Source: SLST01 sp046538735 (GTDB taxonomy: Bacteria > Spirochaetota > Spirochaetia > DSM-27196 > SLST01). Taken from it: 64,000 nt of DNA. The notes beneath the pieces were generated by a model. It had not been told where the DNA came from. It did no database searches and saw only the letters and a program-made list of their open reading frames with translations. Shown here in pieces: positions 32,996 through 41,458 of the stretch. The position numbers were made by a program, and so were the translations under genes. The DNA lies in assembly GCA_046538735.1 (NCBI GenBank), contig JBKHII010000005.1, positions 1 through 64,000 on the forward strand, given 5' to 3'. The number at the start of each line of letters is the position of its first letter. The first letter of the stretch is position 1.

Positions 32996-33774
32996 TCGCT
33001 CCCTCCGTTCTGCACGTCCGCGCGTCTGCGGATTCGTATGTCGCCGAAGAGCCGGTTCTGGTAGATGCCGATTCGGCGCGTCTTGACCGCCTCAAGCACC
33101 GCGAGGAACGCGCATACGACGTCCATCACCGAATCGGGCCTCGCGACGATGTCGGCGAAGGTGAACTCGCCTCGGTCCTCGAGGAGCTCGTTGATGAGGC
33201 TCAGCTTCTCGTTGATCGAGACTTCCTCGTAGAGATCGATGATTCGTTCCGGCGTGAGATTGGTCATCATGCTCGTGAACGTGCGCAGGAGGTCCCACAC
33301 GTCGATCTGCTGCCACAGCTCGTCGTCGTCCACGAAGTCGAACGAGCGTTGCTTGCGGCGCGGCTCGATGATCCACTCCGCGTTCTTTTCCTGCTCGCTC
33401 ATGAGCTGCGTGAGTCGTTTGAACTTCTGATACTCGATGAGTCGATCCACGAGCTCCTGTCGCGGATCCTCGAACTCCTCGTCATCGTCGTAGTGCGTGG
33501 GCAGGAGCATTCGGCTCTTGATGAGGAGCAGCGTCGCGGCGAGCGAGTAGAACTCGGTGATGTTCTCGAGGTCGATCTTGGTCGCGTACTCGATCGCCTG
33601 GAGGTACTGCTCGGTGATCTCGTGAATCGGGATGTCGTAGATGTTTATCTCGGCGCGCTTTATCAGAAAGAGCAACAGGTCGAGCGGGCCCTCGAACTGC
33701 TCGAGTCGAACGTGGTGCTTCGTGGTTGTGGTTTCGGGGGGTGCGTCGCTCAAGGCTCGTGTGAGTATACCCAA
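32992..33774 (-). CDS. scpA: Chromosome segregation kleisin ScpA
   Basis: 260 residues with a TTG at 33774; the true start is uncertain. VRLEQFEGPLDLLLFLIKRAEINIYDIPIHEITEQY is the conserved N-terminal kleisin block, LAATLLLIKSRMLLP follows, and the C-terminal winged helix ends near RIGIYQNRLFGDIRI. It bridges SMC heads. A TATACT with TTACCT 17 bases upstream lies across the putative start region (33764-33792), so an internal promoter or a downstream TTG at 33753 is possible. It is 29 bases after recA, in one direction with scpB-rluB-cmk-rpsA. Confidence 0.93.
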   Translation of the reverse strand: MGILTRALSDAPPETTTTKHHVRLEQFEGPLDLLLFLIKRAEINIYDIPIHEITEQYLQAIEYATKIDLENITEFYSLAATLLLIKSRMLLPTHYDDDEEFEDPRQELVDRLIEYQKFKRLTQLMSEQEKNAEWIIEPRRKQRSFDFVDDDELWQQIDVWDLLRTFTSMMTNLTPERIIDLYEEVSINEKLSLINELLEDRGEFTFADIVARPDSVMDVVCAFLAVLEAVKTRRIGIYQNRLFGDIRIRRRADVQNGGSE

Positions 33775-33803
33775 GAGCCCTGAGCCAGGTAAATACCCGG
33801 AGC

Positions 33804-35009
33804 CTAAAAGAGCTCGTCGTCCGCCGGACTTTCGGTCGCGGCGGCTTTCGCGGCAACCGTGGACGGGGATCCGCTCTGCTTGTCGTCAGACTTCGAGTCG
33901 GACGCCTTCGTGCCGGATGCCTTCGAGTCCGTGCCGGTCTTCTCGTCTTCGCCGGCCGGGTGCAGATGAGCAAACATCTTCTCGCGAAGCTGCTTCTCCA
34001 GATTGACGGCAATATCCTCGTTTGCCTCCAGGAACTGCTTCGCGTTCTCGCGGCCCTGACCGATCCGCTCCTCGCCGTAGGAGTACCAGCTCCCGCTCTT
34101 CTGCACGAGGTCGTACTTCAGCGCGGCGTCCAGGAGACTGCCGGATGCGGAAACACCCTTTCCGAACATGATCTCCATCTCAACCTTCTTGAACGGCGGT
34201 GCAACCTTGTTCTTGACGACCTTCACGCGAACTTTGTTGCCGATCGCGTTGTCAGTACCCTGGGTGATCGTCTCGATGCGGCGCACCTCGAGCCGCACCG
34301 ATGAGTAGAACTTGAGCGCCTTGCCGCCGGTCGTCGTTTCCGGGTTGCCGAACATCACGCCGATCTTCATGCGGATCTGGTTGATGAAGACCAGGCACGC
34401 TCCGCTTTTGGAAATCGTACCGGTGAGCTTTCGCAGCGCCTGGCTCATCAGACGCGCCTGGAGGCCAACGTGGCTGTCGCCCATGTCGCCGTCGATCTCG
34501 GCCTGAGGGGTGAGCGCGGCGACGGAGTCGACGACGATCATGTCCACCGCTCCGGACCGCACGAGCGACTCGGCGATCTCGAGCGCCTGCTCGCCGGTAT
34601 CGGGCTGGGAGACCCAGAGCTCGTCGATGTTCACCCCGAGATTGCGCGCGTAGACCGGGTCGAGCGCGTGCTCCGCGTCAATGAACGCGGCGATGCCACC
34701 TTTCTTCTGCGCTTCGGCGATCGCGTGGAGTGCGAGCGTCGTCTTTCCGCTCGATTCAGGGCCGTAGATTTCGATCACGCGACCCTTTGGATAACCGCCG
34801 AGACCGAGTGCTTCGTCAAGCAGGATCGAGCCGGAGGGGATCGTCTCGATCCCCGCGCGATTGGTCCGGGAGCCGAGCTTCATCAGCGAGCCCTGACCGA
34901 ACTGTTTCTCGATCTGAAGCCGTGCCGCTTCGATCGCGCGCTGCTTCTCCTCGCTGGTCGCGTTCTGTGCGGCAGTCGTAGTCGGTGTGCTCGTGGATTT
35001 CTTGGCCAT
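33804..35009 (-). CDS. recA: Recombinase RecA
   Basis: 401 residues from the ATG at 35009, preceded by a GAGGGGAACAG Shine-Dalgarno; longer reads to 35039 are not needed. Strand-exchange ATPase of homologous recombination. Walker A GPESSGKTT, catalytic Glu in FIDAEHALDP, Walker B MIVVDSVAALTP, the DNA-binding loops (EIDGDMGDSHVGLQAR; RMKIGVMFGNPETTTGG) and FGKGVSASG are conserved. The C-terminal ~60 residues form an unusual Lys/Ser/Asp/Ala-rich, low-complexity tail. No recognisable LexA-type operator near its promoter, so SOS control is not evident. It begins the recA-scpA-scpB-rluB-cmk-rpsA run. Confidence 0.98.
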   Translation of the reverse strand: MAKKSTSTPTTTAAQNATSEEKQRAIEAARLQIEKQFGQGSLMKLGSRTNRAGIETIPSGSILLDEALGLGGYPKGRVIEIYGPESSGKTTLALHAIAEAQKKGGIAAFIDAEHALDPVYARNLGVNIDELWVSQPDTGEQALEIAESLVRSGAVDMIVVDSVAALTPQAEIDGDMGDSHVGLQARLMSQALRKLTGTISKSGACLVFINQIRMKIGVMFGNPETTTGGKALKFYSSVRLEVRRIETITQGTDNAIGNKVRVKVVKNKVAPPFKKVEMEIMFGKGVSASGSLLDAALKYDLVQKSGSWYSYGEERIGQGRENAKQFLEANEDIAVNLEKQLREKMFAHLHPAGEDEKTGTDSKASGTKASDSKSDDKQSGSPSTVAAKAAATESPADDELF

Positions 35010-35082
35010 CTGTTCCCCTCCGCGTGTGAGCGCGTGCATGTCCCTCTCAACGTGGAGAAACGCGCTCGCACTTCACTTCCTG

Positions 35083-35112
35083 ATAGTACATGCCCCCAAT
35101 TCCGGCGGTCAA
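35083..35112 (-). promoter_or_regulatory. recA promoter
   Basis: Minus-strand TTGACC (35107-35112), 18-base spacer, TACTAT (35083-35088). Expected +1 near 35076, a leader of about 67 nt before the recA ATG, with a Shine-Dalgarno site. No LexA-like dyad was seen. Confidence 0.65.
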
Positions 35113-35131
35113 TACGCCGACAATCAGAGTG

Positions 35132-35830
35132 ATGAACGTCAGACGGGCGACCGCCGTCGCAACGGTTCTCTTCCTCGCGCTCCCGCTCGCGGCTCAGTCC
35201 GGAACCAGGCAACGACTCGTGGCCGATGCGATCGCTTCGCGCGGTTTCGCCGCGGTCCTGAAAGAGATCAGCGACACGGGGACGCTCTACTCGGCTGCAC
35301 CGTCCGAGATTGTGGAGCCGATCCTGGCGGAGCGATCGCGTCTGACCGATACCGAACGCGAGGCACTGCTCGCGGTCTTGCTCAATGCGCACGAGAGATC
35401 GGACGACGGGAGCCGACGCGCGCTCGCACGGGCGATGCTCGGTCGTATCGATCGATTTTCCGACTGGACGCTCTTGGGCATTCTCGTGACCGCGGCATCC
35501 GAGTCGGGACTCGGTCCCGAAGACGCGATGATCGATGCGTTGCTCTCGGTTGCCGAGCGGGTCCGGCGGTGGCTCGAGGACGACGACGCGGGCCGGTCCG
35601 GCTCAGAGCGAGCCGCGATCGCGGTCGCCCACGCGGCCCGCCGCCTCTCCGCGCGCGGCCCGGCTGCGGGCGAGGTCGCGGGCAGGATCGCACTTGCCGA
35701 GACGCTTCGAACGATCGGACGACTCAGCCGTGCGTCGCGGGTCGCCGAAGACGCGCGCGAGGCGGCTCAGGCGCTTCTCGCCGGTCCCGAGCAGCCCACC
35801 CGAGCGGACGTGCCGCAGTCTCCAAATTGA
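35132..35830 (+). CDS. Putative exported helical protein, unknown
   Basis: 232 residues from ATG 35132, giving a signal peptide (MNVRRATAVATVLFLALPLAA, cut before QSG). The mature part is Ala/Arg/Leu-rich helices with many charged residues, possibly HEAT/TPR-like, and a Pro/Gln-rich end. No family recognised. It diverges from recA (122 bases apart) and is followed 32 bases later by prs, whose -35 box overlaps this gene's stop codon. Its own promoter is unclear, so low expression or dependence on read-through is possible. Confidence 0.75.
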   Translation: MNVRRATAVATVLFLALPLAAQSGTRQRLVADAIASRGFAAVLKEISDTGTLYSAAPSEIVEPILAERSRLTDTEREALLAVLLNAHERSDDGSRRALARAMLGRIDRFSDWTLLGILVTAASESGLGPEDAMIDALLSVAERVRRWLEDDDAGRSGSERAAIAVAHAARRLSARGPAAGEVAGRIALAETLRTIGRLSRASRVAEDAREAAQALLAGPEQPTRADVPQSPN

Positions 35831-35856
35831 CTCGGTATCGAGGGTCGGGATAGACT
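35827..35856 (+). promoter_or_regulatory. prs promoter, leaderless geometry
   Basis: TTGACT (35827-35832, overlapping the upstream TGA), 18-base spacer, TAGACT (35851-35856), then six bases to the ATG at 35863. Expected +1 equals the A of the ATG; no Shine-Dalgarno. Confidence 0.65.
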
Positions 35857-35862
35857 GCGATT

Positions 35863-36969
35863 ATGCGCGGCGATCTCCTGCTTCTCTCCACACGATCGAT
35901 GAAAGAATACGCCGATCGAGTTGCGTACTACATTGAAACGTTCCCCGAGTTTCACGCGACCAACCAGTCCAAGGACTTCGTCGGGGAGCTGAAGACGGTG
36001 AAGTTCGCCGACGGTGAGATGGAGGTTGAGGTCCGGACGAGCCTGCGCGGCAAGGACGTGTTCCTCTTCAGCAACAGCGCCGGACGCAACGCGTACAACC
36101 TGAGCGTGGAAGAAAACAAGCTCGAGCTCTACCACACGGTCGATGCGTTGCGACGCTCGGCAGCGGGCAAGATTACGCTCTTCGAGCCCTACTGCTCGCC
36201 GTCGCGATCGGACAGGACGACGCGCCGGAACTCGGTCGGATTCTGGATCCACTACAAGACGCTGATGAGCCTCGGCGTGGATCACATCGTCACCTACAAC
36301 CTGCATTCGGACAAGTCGCGAACGATCGTCGACCCCACACTCTGCGCGATCGAAGACATCCCGGCGATCCTCCTGCTGAAGGAGTACATCACGGACACGT
36401 TCATCAAGTCCACGAAGCATCTCGAGGAGCACGTGCGCGAGAACTGGCTCTTCTGCTCGGTGGACGCCGGCGGCGAAGGCGTGGCGAAGCGGTACGCGCA
36501 GGCGTTCGGCACGCAGCTCGTGATCGCGCACAAGCAGCGCGACTACAACCGGGCGAACGTCGTGGAGTCGATCAACATTCTCACATCGAGCGACATCAAG
36601 GGAAAGGAAATCTGGGTCGTGGACGACATGATCGATACGGCCGGTTCGGTCTACGCGCTCGTCCGTGAGCTGCACGAGCGGCAGGTCGGGACCGTGAACA
36701 TCGCCGCCGTCCACCCGATCTTCTCCGCGCCCGCGGTCAGCCGACTCGCGAAGCTCCACGAGGAAGGGCTGCTCGAGCGGGTCGTTGTCGTGGACACGAT
36801 TCCCTGTCCGGAACAGCTGAAGGAGGAGATGCCGTTCCTGCACGTCGTCTCGTCCGCTCGGCTGACCGCAGAAGTCATCATGCGGATGCACGAGGAAGGT
36901 AGCCTTTCGCCCTTCTTCGACCCCTTCAATGCGTGGGAGTACCTCTCGAGCCTCAAGCTGTTCATCTGA
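35863..36969 (+). CDS. prs: Ribose-phosphate pyrophosphokinase (PRPP synthetase)
   Basis: 368 residues. It makes PRPP from ribose-5-phosphate and ATP for nucleotide, His and Trp synthesis. VKFADGEMEVEVRTSLRGKDV resembles the flexible-loop/R5P region, FEPYCSPSRSDRTTRRNSV the ATP/regulatory loop (canonical RQDRK is SDRTTRR), and VVDDMIDTAGSVYALVREL is the PRPP-binding loop. It is ~50 residues longer than the common ~315-residue enzyme, with extra sequence around residues 165-195 and 295-345. The -10 box lies six bases upstream of the ATG, so it is probably leaderless. The stop overlaps the convergent dtd stop by 8 bases. Confidence 0.93.
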   Translation: MRGDLLLLSTRSMKEYADRVAYYIETFPEFHATNQSKDFVGELKTVKFADGEMEVEVRTSLRGKDVFLFSNSAGRNAYNLSVEENKLELYHTVDALRRSAAGKITLFEPYCSPSRSDRTTRRNSVGFWIHYKTLMSLGVDHIVTYNLHSDKSRTIVDPTLCAIEDIPAILLLKEYITDTFIKSTKHLEEHVRENWLFCSVDAGGEGVAKRYAQAFGTQLVIAHKQRDYNRANVVESINILTSSDIKGKEIWVVDDMIDTAGSVYALVRELHERQVGTVNIAAVHPIFSAPAVSRLAKLHEEGLLERVVVVDTIPCPEQLKEEMPFLHVVSSARLTAEVIMRMHEEGSLSPFFDPFNAWEYLSSLKLFI

Positions 36970-37435
36970 GTCGGCGATCGCGTGTGTCGAGCAGGAGCGT
37001 GACCGGGCCGTCGTTCGTGTACGTGACGTCCATGTGCGCGCCGAAGACTCCGATCGCGACCTCGATGCCGGCGAGCCTCCACGATCGTACCAGCGACTCG
37101 TAGAGCGCCCGTGCGACGTCGGGCGTCGCTGCGGCGTTGTAGCTCGGCCGTCGACCCTTTCTCAGGTCTCCGTGGAGCGTGAACTGGCTCACGGCGAGTA
37201 TGCCGACGGTCTCTCCGGTGTTCGGCTCGAGGTCGGCGAGCGCGAGGTTCATCGTGCCGCGTTCATCGGGGAAGACTCGGAGCCCGGAGATCTTCGTCGC
37301 GGCGTAGGTCACGTCCTGCTCTCCGTCGCCGGTCTGGACTCCCACGTAGACGAGGAGGCCACGATCGATCTCTCCCACGACCGTTCCCTCCACCGAGACG
37401 AAAGCCGTGCGAACGCGCTGTATCACGGCTCTCAT
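36962..37435 (-). CDS. dtd: D-aminoacyl-tRNA deacylase
   Basis: 157 residues from ATG 37435. Hydrolyses D-aminoacyl-tRNA to protect translation. Begins MRAVIQRVRTAFVSVEG. The catalytic motif SQFTLHGDLRKGRRPSY and C-terminal VTYTNDGPVTLLLDT (the usual NDGPVT plus a threonine) are intact. The start overlaps the stop of the TPR gene at 37432 (ATGA). It is the last gene of the rpe-to-dtd unit. The 3' end overlaps convergent prs. Confidence 0.96.
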   Translation of the reverse strand: MRAVIQRVRTAFVSVEGTVVGEIDRGLLVYVGVQTGDGEQDVTYAATKISGLRVFPDERGTMNLALADLEPNTGETVGILAVSQFTLHGDLRKGRRPSYNAAATPDVARALYESLVRSWRLAGIEVAIGVFGAHMDVTYTNDGPVTLLLDTRDRRLR

Positions 37436-38526
37436 CGATCCGTCCCCGAAGCGATGCGGCGGATGCTCGCGGCCACGAGCGAGAACGAATCGCCCTCGTA
37501 CTCCACCCGACCTATCAACTCGATCGGCCCCGGCTGAACATCGGCCGTGAACGGGACGCGTACCGGGACCGTTCCCTCGAGGACGCGCTCGTCCTCGTAG
37601 CCGACCAGCAGCGTGAAGGTGATGGCCTCTTCGGTAACCGCGATGTTGCTCGTCTGGCCCCTCCACCGGACGTGACACGCGTCGTAGATCCACGGCTCGG
37701 CGGCGACCTCGTCGTAGGTGAAGTTGTCGCGCGGCGGCTCTACGAAGCTCGGCGTCCGGAAGTACGAGCTGACGAGGCGGATCCGCTCCTTGATCAAGGG
37801 GCCGGCGTTGGAGAGCAGAATCCTGTTTGCCTCGCGCTGGGCGAGGTTGTCCCGGAAGGAGTTGAACAGGTCTCCCACGCGGTTCACAAGGCTCTCAATC
37901 TGCCGGTCGGTGAAGACGTACTGAAACTCTCCCGTGACCGTCGTCAAGTCCTCCGGAAGCTCCTCCTCCGTGATCGGTTCTCCTCCGGCCCGGTTGTCGC
38001 GCATCCGGGCAACGAGATCGCTCACGAGCGGCGGCACGAGGAACGCGGCCGCGACGACGATCCCGGCGAGCCCGAGCGCGACGGGTATCCATCCCGGTAT
38101 GTGGAGGCCGAGCGGAGGGAAGAACCGAGTCAGTCTCCCCGACTCGGCCATCGTCACGAACTCGGTAGGGTCCTCCGTTCGTCGGACGAGGGAGAGCCCT
38201 CGCTTGGCTCGAACGTTGCCGGGATCCCGATCGAGGATCGACAGCCAGAGGTTGAGAGCGTCTCGCACCTCGCGGCGTCGCAGGTGTACGGCCGCGAGCC
38301 CGAGCTCCACGCGGACGTCACCGCCCTTGATCTGTTCGGCGCGCTGCAGGTAGGAGTACGCGCCGCCGTAGTCTCCAACGTAGAGACAGGCCGTACCGAG
38401 CAACCGATAGAAGGTGGCGTTATCGCGATAGAGGAAGACCTGGGACTCGAGCAGCGAGATGACCTGGGAGAACTTCCGCGCGCGCAGCAGCCGATCGGCT
38501 CGGCTCAGCGTCCTGGTTCCGCGCAC
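37432..38526 (-). CDS. TPR protein with central membrane helix, unknown
   Basis: 364 residues. N-terminal ~130 residues are tetratricopeptide-like (NATFYRLLGTACLYVGDYGGAYSYLQRAEQI, LGLAAVHLRRREVRDALNLWLS). A single helix (IPVALGLAGIVVAAAFLVPPLV, ~146-168) separates them from a ~195-residue beta-rich C-terminal part. The predicted topology is TPR in the cytoplasm and the C-terminal domain outside. No enzyme motif. It starts 2 bases after the upstream exported-protein gene and is coupled by ATGA to dtd. The C-terminal domain matches no family I know. Confidence 0.78.
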   Translation of the reverse strand: MRGTRTLSRADRLLRARKFSQVISLLESQVFLYRDNATFYRLLGTACLYVGDYGGAYSYLQRAEQIKGGDVRVELGLAAVHLRRREVRDALNLWLSILDRDPGNVRAKRGLSLVRRTEDPTEFVTMAESGRLTRFFPPLGLHIPGWIPVALGLAGIVVAAAFLVPPLVSDLVARMRDNRAGGEPITEEELPEDLTTVTGEFQYVFTDRQIESLVNRVGDLFNSFRDNLAQREANRILLSNAGPLIKERIRLVSSYFRTPSFVEPPRDNFTYDEVAAEPWIYDACHVRWRGQTSNIAVTEEAITFTLLVGYEDERVLEGTVPVRVPFTADVQPGPIELIGRVEYEGDSFSLVAASIRRIASGTDR

Positions 38527-38528
38527 GG

Positions 38529-39518
38529 CTACCGTCCGCGAACGATGCTGGTGAGCGTCTGGAGCTCGGCCTGGAGCTCGGCAACGCGAGCCGCGTCGAT
38601 ATCGCCGCTCGCGAGCAGGTCGTTGATCTCGCTGACGAGCGAAGCAAGGCGCGCGAGCACGGGATTGTCTCCGGTGGTCTCGGCGGCAAGGCTCGGCGGC
38701 AGGTATCCTTCCGGGGAAAGGTCTCCGAGGTATGCAACGACCGTGTGCTCCTCCGACGTTTCGAGCTGGACCGGCTCGTAGGTAAGCAGAAGCGCCGAGT
38801 CGTTGATCGAGTACGGGAGTCTGTTGAAGTTGCGAGTATTGTTGATCTCGTACTCCCAGGAGGAATCGATCAGGCGCTTCCAGTTTGCGACGAGAGCGGC
38901 TTCCGGCGGCGTGATACCTTCCGCTTGAAGCATGACCTGCAGGCCGTGCGAGGCGGATGCCGTCTCCACGCTTGCGACGTAACGATTCACCGGGCCGGGC
39001 TCGAGTCGAGATTCGCGAACGATCTGATCGAGCGCCGGCGTGACGAAGTGCGTGTTGCTCCGCTCTCCGAGGTAGGTGTCAAGGAGCACGCGAACGCCGG
39101 TGAGCACCGGCTCCTCGCCGGTATTCGTCACCGTTACGGTCATCTCGACCGCATCGTAGTTCTCCGACGTGACTCCTCGCGTGAAGCGGAACGCCTGGAC
39201 CACCCGAAGGGTCGGACTGACCCAGATGAACCGTGCGCCCTCCTCGAGCTCCTCGGCATCCTGCGTGAAGTTGCCGCTGTCGCCCATACGGTGAATACGA
39301 TTGCCCTCGAGGATATCGAGCGCTGAGGTTCGCGGATCCTCGGCGAGGAAGAGCGGCAGCCATTCCCCGTCGGTCGAGTCCGTCCCCACCCGGGCGAACA
39401 AGGAGAAGCGGGCCGAGCTCTCGTGAAGGACGAGTCGCAGATCGCCCCGGTCGACCGTCAAGCCGAAGACTGACGCCGCAACGAGCAAAACCACGGTCGC
39501 GATGAAGAGGCGCTTCAT
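38529..39518 (-). CDS. Exported beta-rich protein, unknown
   Basis: 329 residues. Signal peptide MKRLFIATVVLLVAASVFG, then a long beta-rich domain (ARFSLFARVGTDSTDGEWLPLF, VEMTVTVTNTGEEPVLTGVRV, an immunoglobulin-like strand pattern) and a C-terminal ~50-residue helix (LARLASLVSEINDLL). The VTVTNTGEEP segment is like Ig-like or CARDB adhesion modules. The ATG overlaps the stop of the preceding TPR/coiled-coil gene (39515-39518, ATGA). Likely periplasmic or surface-exposed. Not recognised as a named family; possibly specific to spirochaetes. Confidence 0.75.
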   Translation of the reverse strand: MKRLFIATVVLLVAASVFGLTVDRGDLRLVLHESSARFSLFARVGTDSTDGEWLPLFLAEDPRTSALDILEGNRIHRMGDSGNFTQDAEELEEGARFIWVSPTLRVVQAFRFTRGVTSENYDAVEMTVTVTNTGEEPVLTGVRVLLDTYLGERSNTHFVTPALDQIVRESRLEPGPVNRYVASVETASASHGLQVMLQAEGITPPEAALVANWKRLIDSSWEYEINNTRNFNRLPYSINDSALLLTYEPVQLETSEEHTVVAYLGDLSPEGYLPPSLAAETTGDNPVLARLASLVSEINDLLASGDIDAARVAELQAELQTLTSIVRGR

Positions 39519-40510
39519 TCCTCGCCCTCCTCGTCGTCAAGCAGCAGCTCCTGGAGCTCGAGCGCCTGCGCCTTGAGCGACAGCAGCATCTCCCGCAACT
39601 CGAGGTCGGCCTGGACCGAGCGTTCGTCCTCGGGCGGCGCTGCCTGCGCGCCCTCCGTCTCTTGTTCGGATTCAAGGCCCGGCGCGTCGCCTTCGCCGGT
39701 CTCGAGGCGCCGAAGCCGGGCGAGCAGCTCGTTGATCCTCCCCTCTCGCTCGGAGAGCGTCGTCTCGAGCTCCTCGATTCGTTGGTTCAACGCCGCAATC
39801 TCCGCCTGGAAGTCCTCGGTTGCGAGCCCGGATAGACGTTCACGGTACGACTCGAGTGCTTCCTGATACGAGCGTTCGCGTCGCTGGTAACTCTCGAGCG
39901 CGGAAAGATACTCCTCGTGACTCCACTGGAGCAGCGTCAGAAGCTCGTTCTCGCGGCGGGCGAGCTCGATGATGTCCAAGCGGTAGCGGGCCGCCTCCGC
40001 GCGGTAGCTCGTTGGATGGTTGTCCGTGACCTCGGCGAAGAAGCGTTCGGCCTCGTCAAGTCTTCCGAGCGAGAACAAGGACTCGCCCGACCAGTAGAGC
40101 GCATTGGCGTAGAACTCGCTCTCCGGGTAGTCCTCCATGAACTCCGCGAATCGCAGAATCGCCACATCGTACTCGCCGTCGAGGTAGAAGATCCTCGCGC
40201 GCTGGTAGTGGGACTCCTCGCGATACGGGTGATCGGCGAATCTGGACAGGAAGAGGTCGAAGCTGTCTGCGGCCTCCTCGTACCTTCTCAGAGCCATCTG
40301 CGTGCGCCCCGCCCAGAACAGCGCGTGACCCTCCCACGCCGGGATGTCGTCCCGAGCGAGTGCTTCCTGGAACGACTCGAGCGCCGTTTCCAGCGTGCCG
40401 GCTTGGAAGGCTCGAAGGCCGTCTGCAAGCTGAACGGGTACCTCTTCCTGAGCACCGAGCGACCAGGTCCCGATGAGGAGGAGAAGGGCGATGATGAACT
40501 TGGCCTTCAT
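39515..40510 (-). CDS. Exported TPR/coiled-coil protein, CpoB/YbgF-like
   Basis: 331 residues; the ATG at 40510 gives a clean signal peptide (MKAKFIIALLLLIGTWSLGA, cut before QEEV), while the in-frame ATG at 40588 adds 26 unconserved-looking residues. TPRs occupy ~25-190 (HALFWAGRTQMALRRYEEAADSF, ALYWSGESLFSLGRLDEAERFF), and a long coiled coil ~195-310 (RIEELETTLSEREGRINELLARL) runs to an acidic end. The layout is inverted relative to Gram-negative CpoB (coiled coil first), but the composition fits envelope-associated scaffold proteins that work with Tol/Pal or peptidoglycan enzymes. Located 79 bases after rpe. Confidence 0.8.
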   Translation of the reverse strand: MKAKFIIALLLLIGTWSLGAQEEVPVQLADGLRAFQAGTLETALESFQEALARDDIPAWEGHALFWAGRTQMALRRYEEAADSFDLFLSRFADHPYREESHYQRARIFYLDGEYDVAILRFAEFMEDYPESEFYANALYWSGESLFSLGRLDEAERFFAEVTDNHPTSYRAEAARYRLDIIELARRENELLTLLQWSHEEYLSALESYQRRERSYQEALESYRERLSGLATEDFQAEIAALNQRIEELETTLSEREGRINELLARLRRLETGEGDAPGLESEQETEGAQAAPPEDERSVQADLELREMLLSLKAQALELQELLLDDEEGEE

Positions 40511-40589
40511 TGATGGACTACCTCTTCTCTCATTCTCGGCCGCACGCTCCCGCGTTTTAGCCGTTCCCACCGAGATGCTGTGCTTCATT

Positions 40590-41273
40590 CTACGCGATTT
40601 GCATGCCTTTTAACATCGAGACTTCTCGAGACGGGTCCGGGCTCTCGAAGAACGCAGATCCACTGACCAGAACATCGGCTCCCGCATCTCGCACGAGCGG
40701 TGCGGTCTCGTCGTTGATCCCGCCGTCCACCGCGATGTGGAAGGAGAGCCCGTTGGCTTGCCGGATCCGACTCAGCTCGCGAATCTTCTCCACGCACCGC
40801 GGGATCATGCTCTGTCCGCCGAACCCGGGGTTCACGGTCATCACGAGAACCAGGAAGACGTCGCCGAGTAGCTCGCCGATCGCGGAAACCGGCGTACTCG
40901 GGACGATTGAGATCCCCGGTTTGGCTCCCGCGGCGGCTATTCGTTGTACGGTTCGGTGCGCGTGCACGCCTGCCTCTATGTGAAACGTCAGGTGATCGGT
41001 GCCCGCTTCCGCGAATCCTTCCACCATCTCCTCCGGATGCTCGACCATCAGGTGGGCGTCCAGCGGGAGACGGGTCCGCTTCCGAATGTCCGCGACCATC
41101 TTGGGCCCGAAGGTGAGATTCGGGACGAAGTGGCCGTCCATGATATCGAGGTGGACCCAATCTCCGCCGGCACGTTCGATGCGCTCGAGCGCGGATGCGA
41201 TGTCCGCGAAATCGGCCGAAAGTATGGACGGAGCGGCGAGAAACGTTCCGGGAATCCACGGGGTCGCGTTCAT
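40590..41273 (-). CDS. rpe: Ribulose-phosphate 3-epimerase
   Basis: 227 residues from ATG 41273. Interconverts ribulose-5-phosphate and xylulose-5-phosphate in the pentose phosphate pathway. SILSADFADIASALERIERAGGDWVHLDIMDGHFVPNLTFG contains the Asp/His metal motif; DAHLMVEHPEE, LVMTVNPGFGGQSMIP and VDGGINDETAPLVRDAGADVLVSGSAFF are TIM-barrel signature blocks with the phosphate-binding VSGSA. The -10-like TATAGT sits 7 bases from the ATG with an AGGA between. First gene of the operon that ends with dtd. Confidence 0.97.
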   Translation of the reverse strand: MNATPWIPGTFLAAPSILSADFADIASALERIERAGGDWVHLDIMDGHFVPNLTFGPKMVADIRKRTRLPLDAHLMVEHPEEMVEGFAEAGTDHLTFHIEAGVHAHRTVQRIAAAGAKPGISIVPSTPVSAIGELLGDVFLVLVMTVNPGFGGQSMIPRCVEKIRELSRIRQANGLSFHIAVDGGINDETAPLVRDAGADVLVSGSAFFESPDPSREVSMLKGMQIA

Positions 41274-41280
41274 GCGTCCT

Positions 41281-41308
41281 ACTATACGATAACGGCCCGC
41301 GGGTGGAA
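41281..41308 (-). promoter_or_regulatory. rpe promoter, near-leaderless
   Basis: TTCCAC (41303-41308), 16-base spacer, TATAGT (41281-41286) on the minus strand, 7 bases before the ATG at 41273. Weak -35, strong -10. Confidence 0.45.
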
Positions 41309-41411
41309 AAGCCGCACGTCGCATGAATCGGGTCATTCCCACCCTTGCCCGCGAAACGCTCCTTCGAGCGAGCGATTCGGGGCGCGAAGACGCCCCGTCT
41401 GACATCCTACG

Positions 41412-41439
41412 TTGACGAAAGACTTTGCAGCCGTATAAT
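41412..41439 (+). promoter_or_regulatory. Sigma70-type promoter of the TPR-greA unit
   Basis: TTGACG (41412-41417), 16-base spacer, TATAAT (41434-41439), exact -10 consensus. Expected +1 near 41446. This rules out the ATG at 41438, which lies inside the -10 box. Confidence 0.8.
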
Positions 41440-41458
41440 GAACATGTGCAAGCGCCGA

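Noticed and set aside
35010..35131. LexA/SOS box in front of recA
   Set aside because: No dyad of the Gram-positive GAACN4GTTY or the E. coli CTGTN8ACAG type is visible near the recA promoter.
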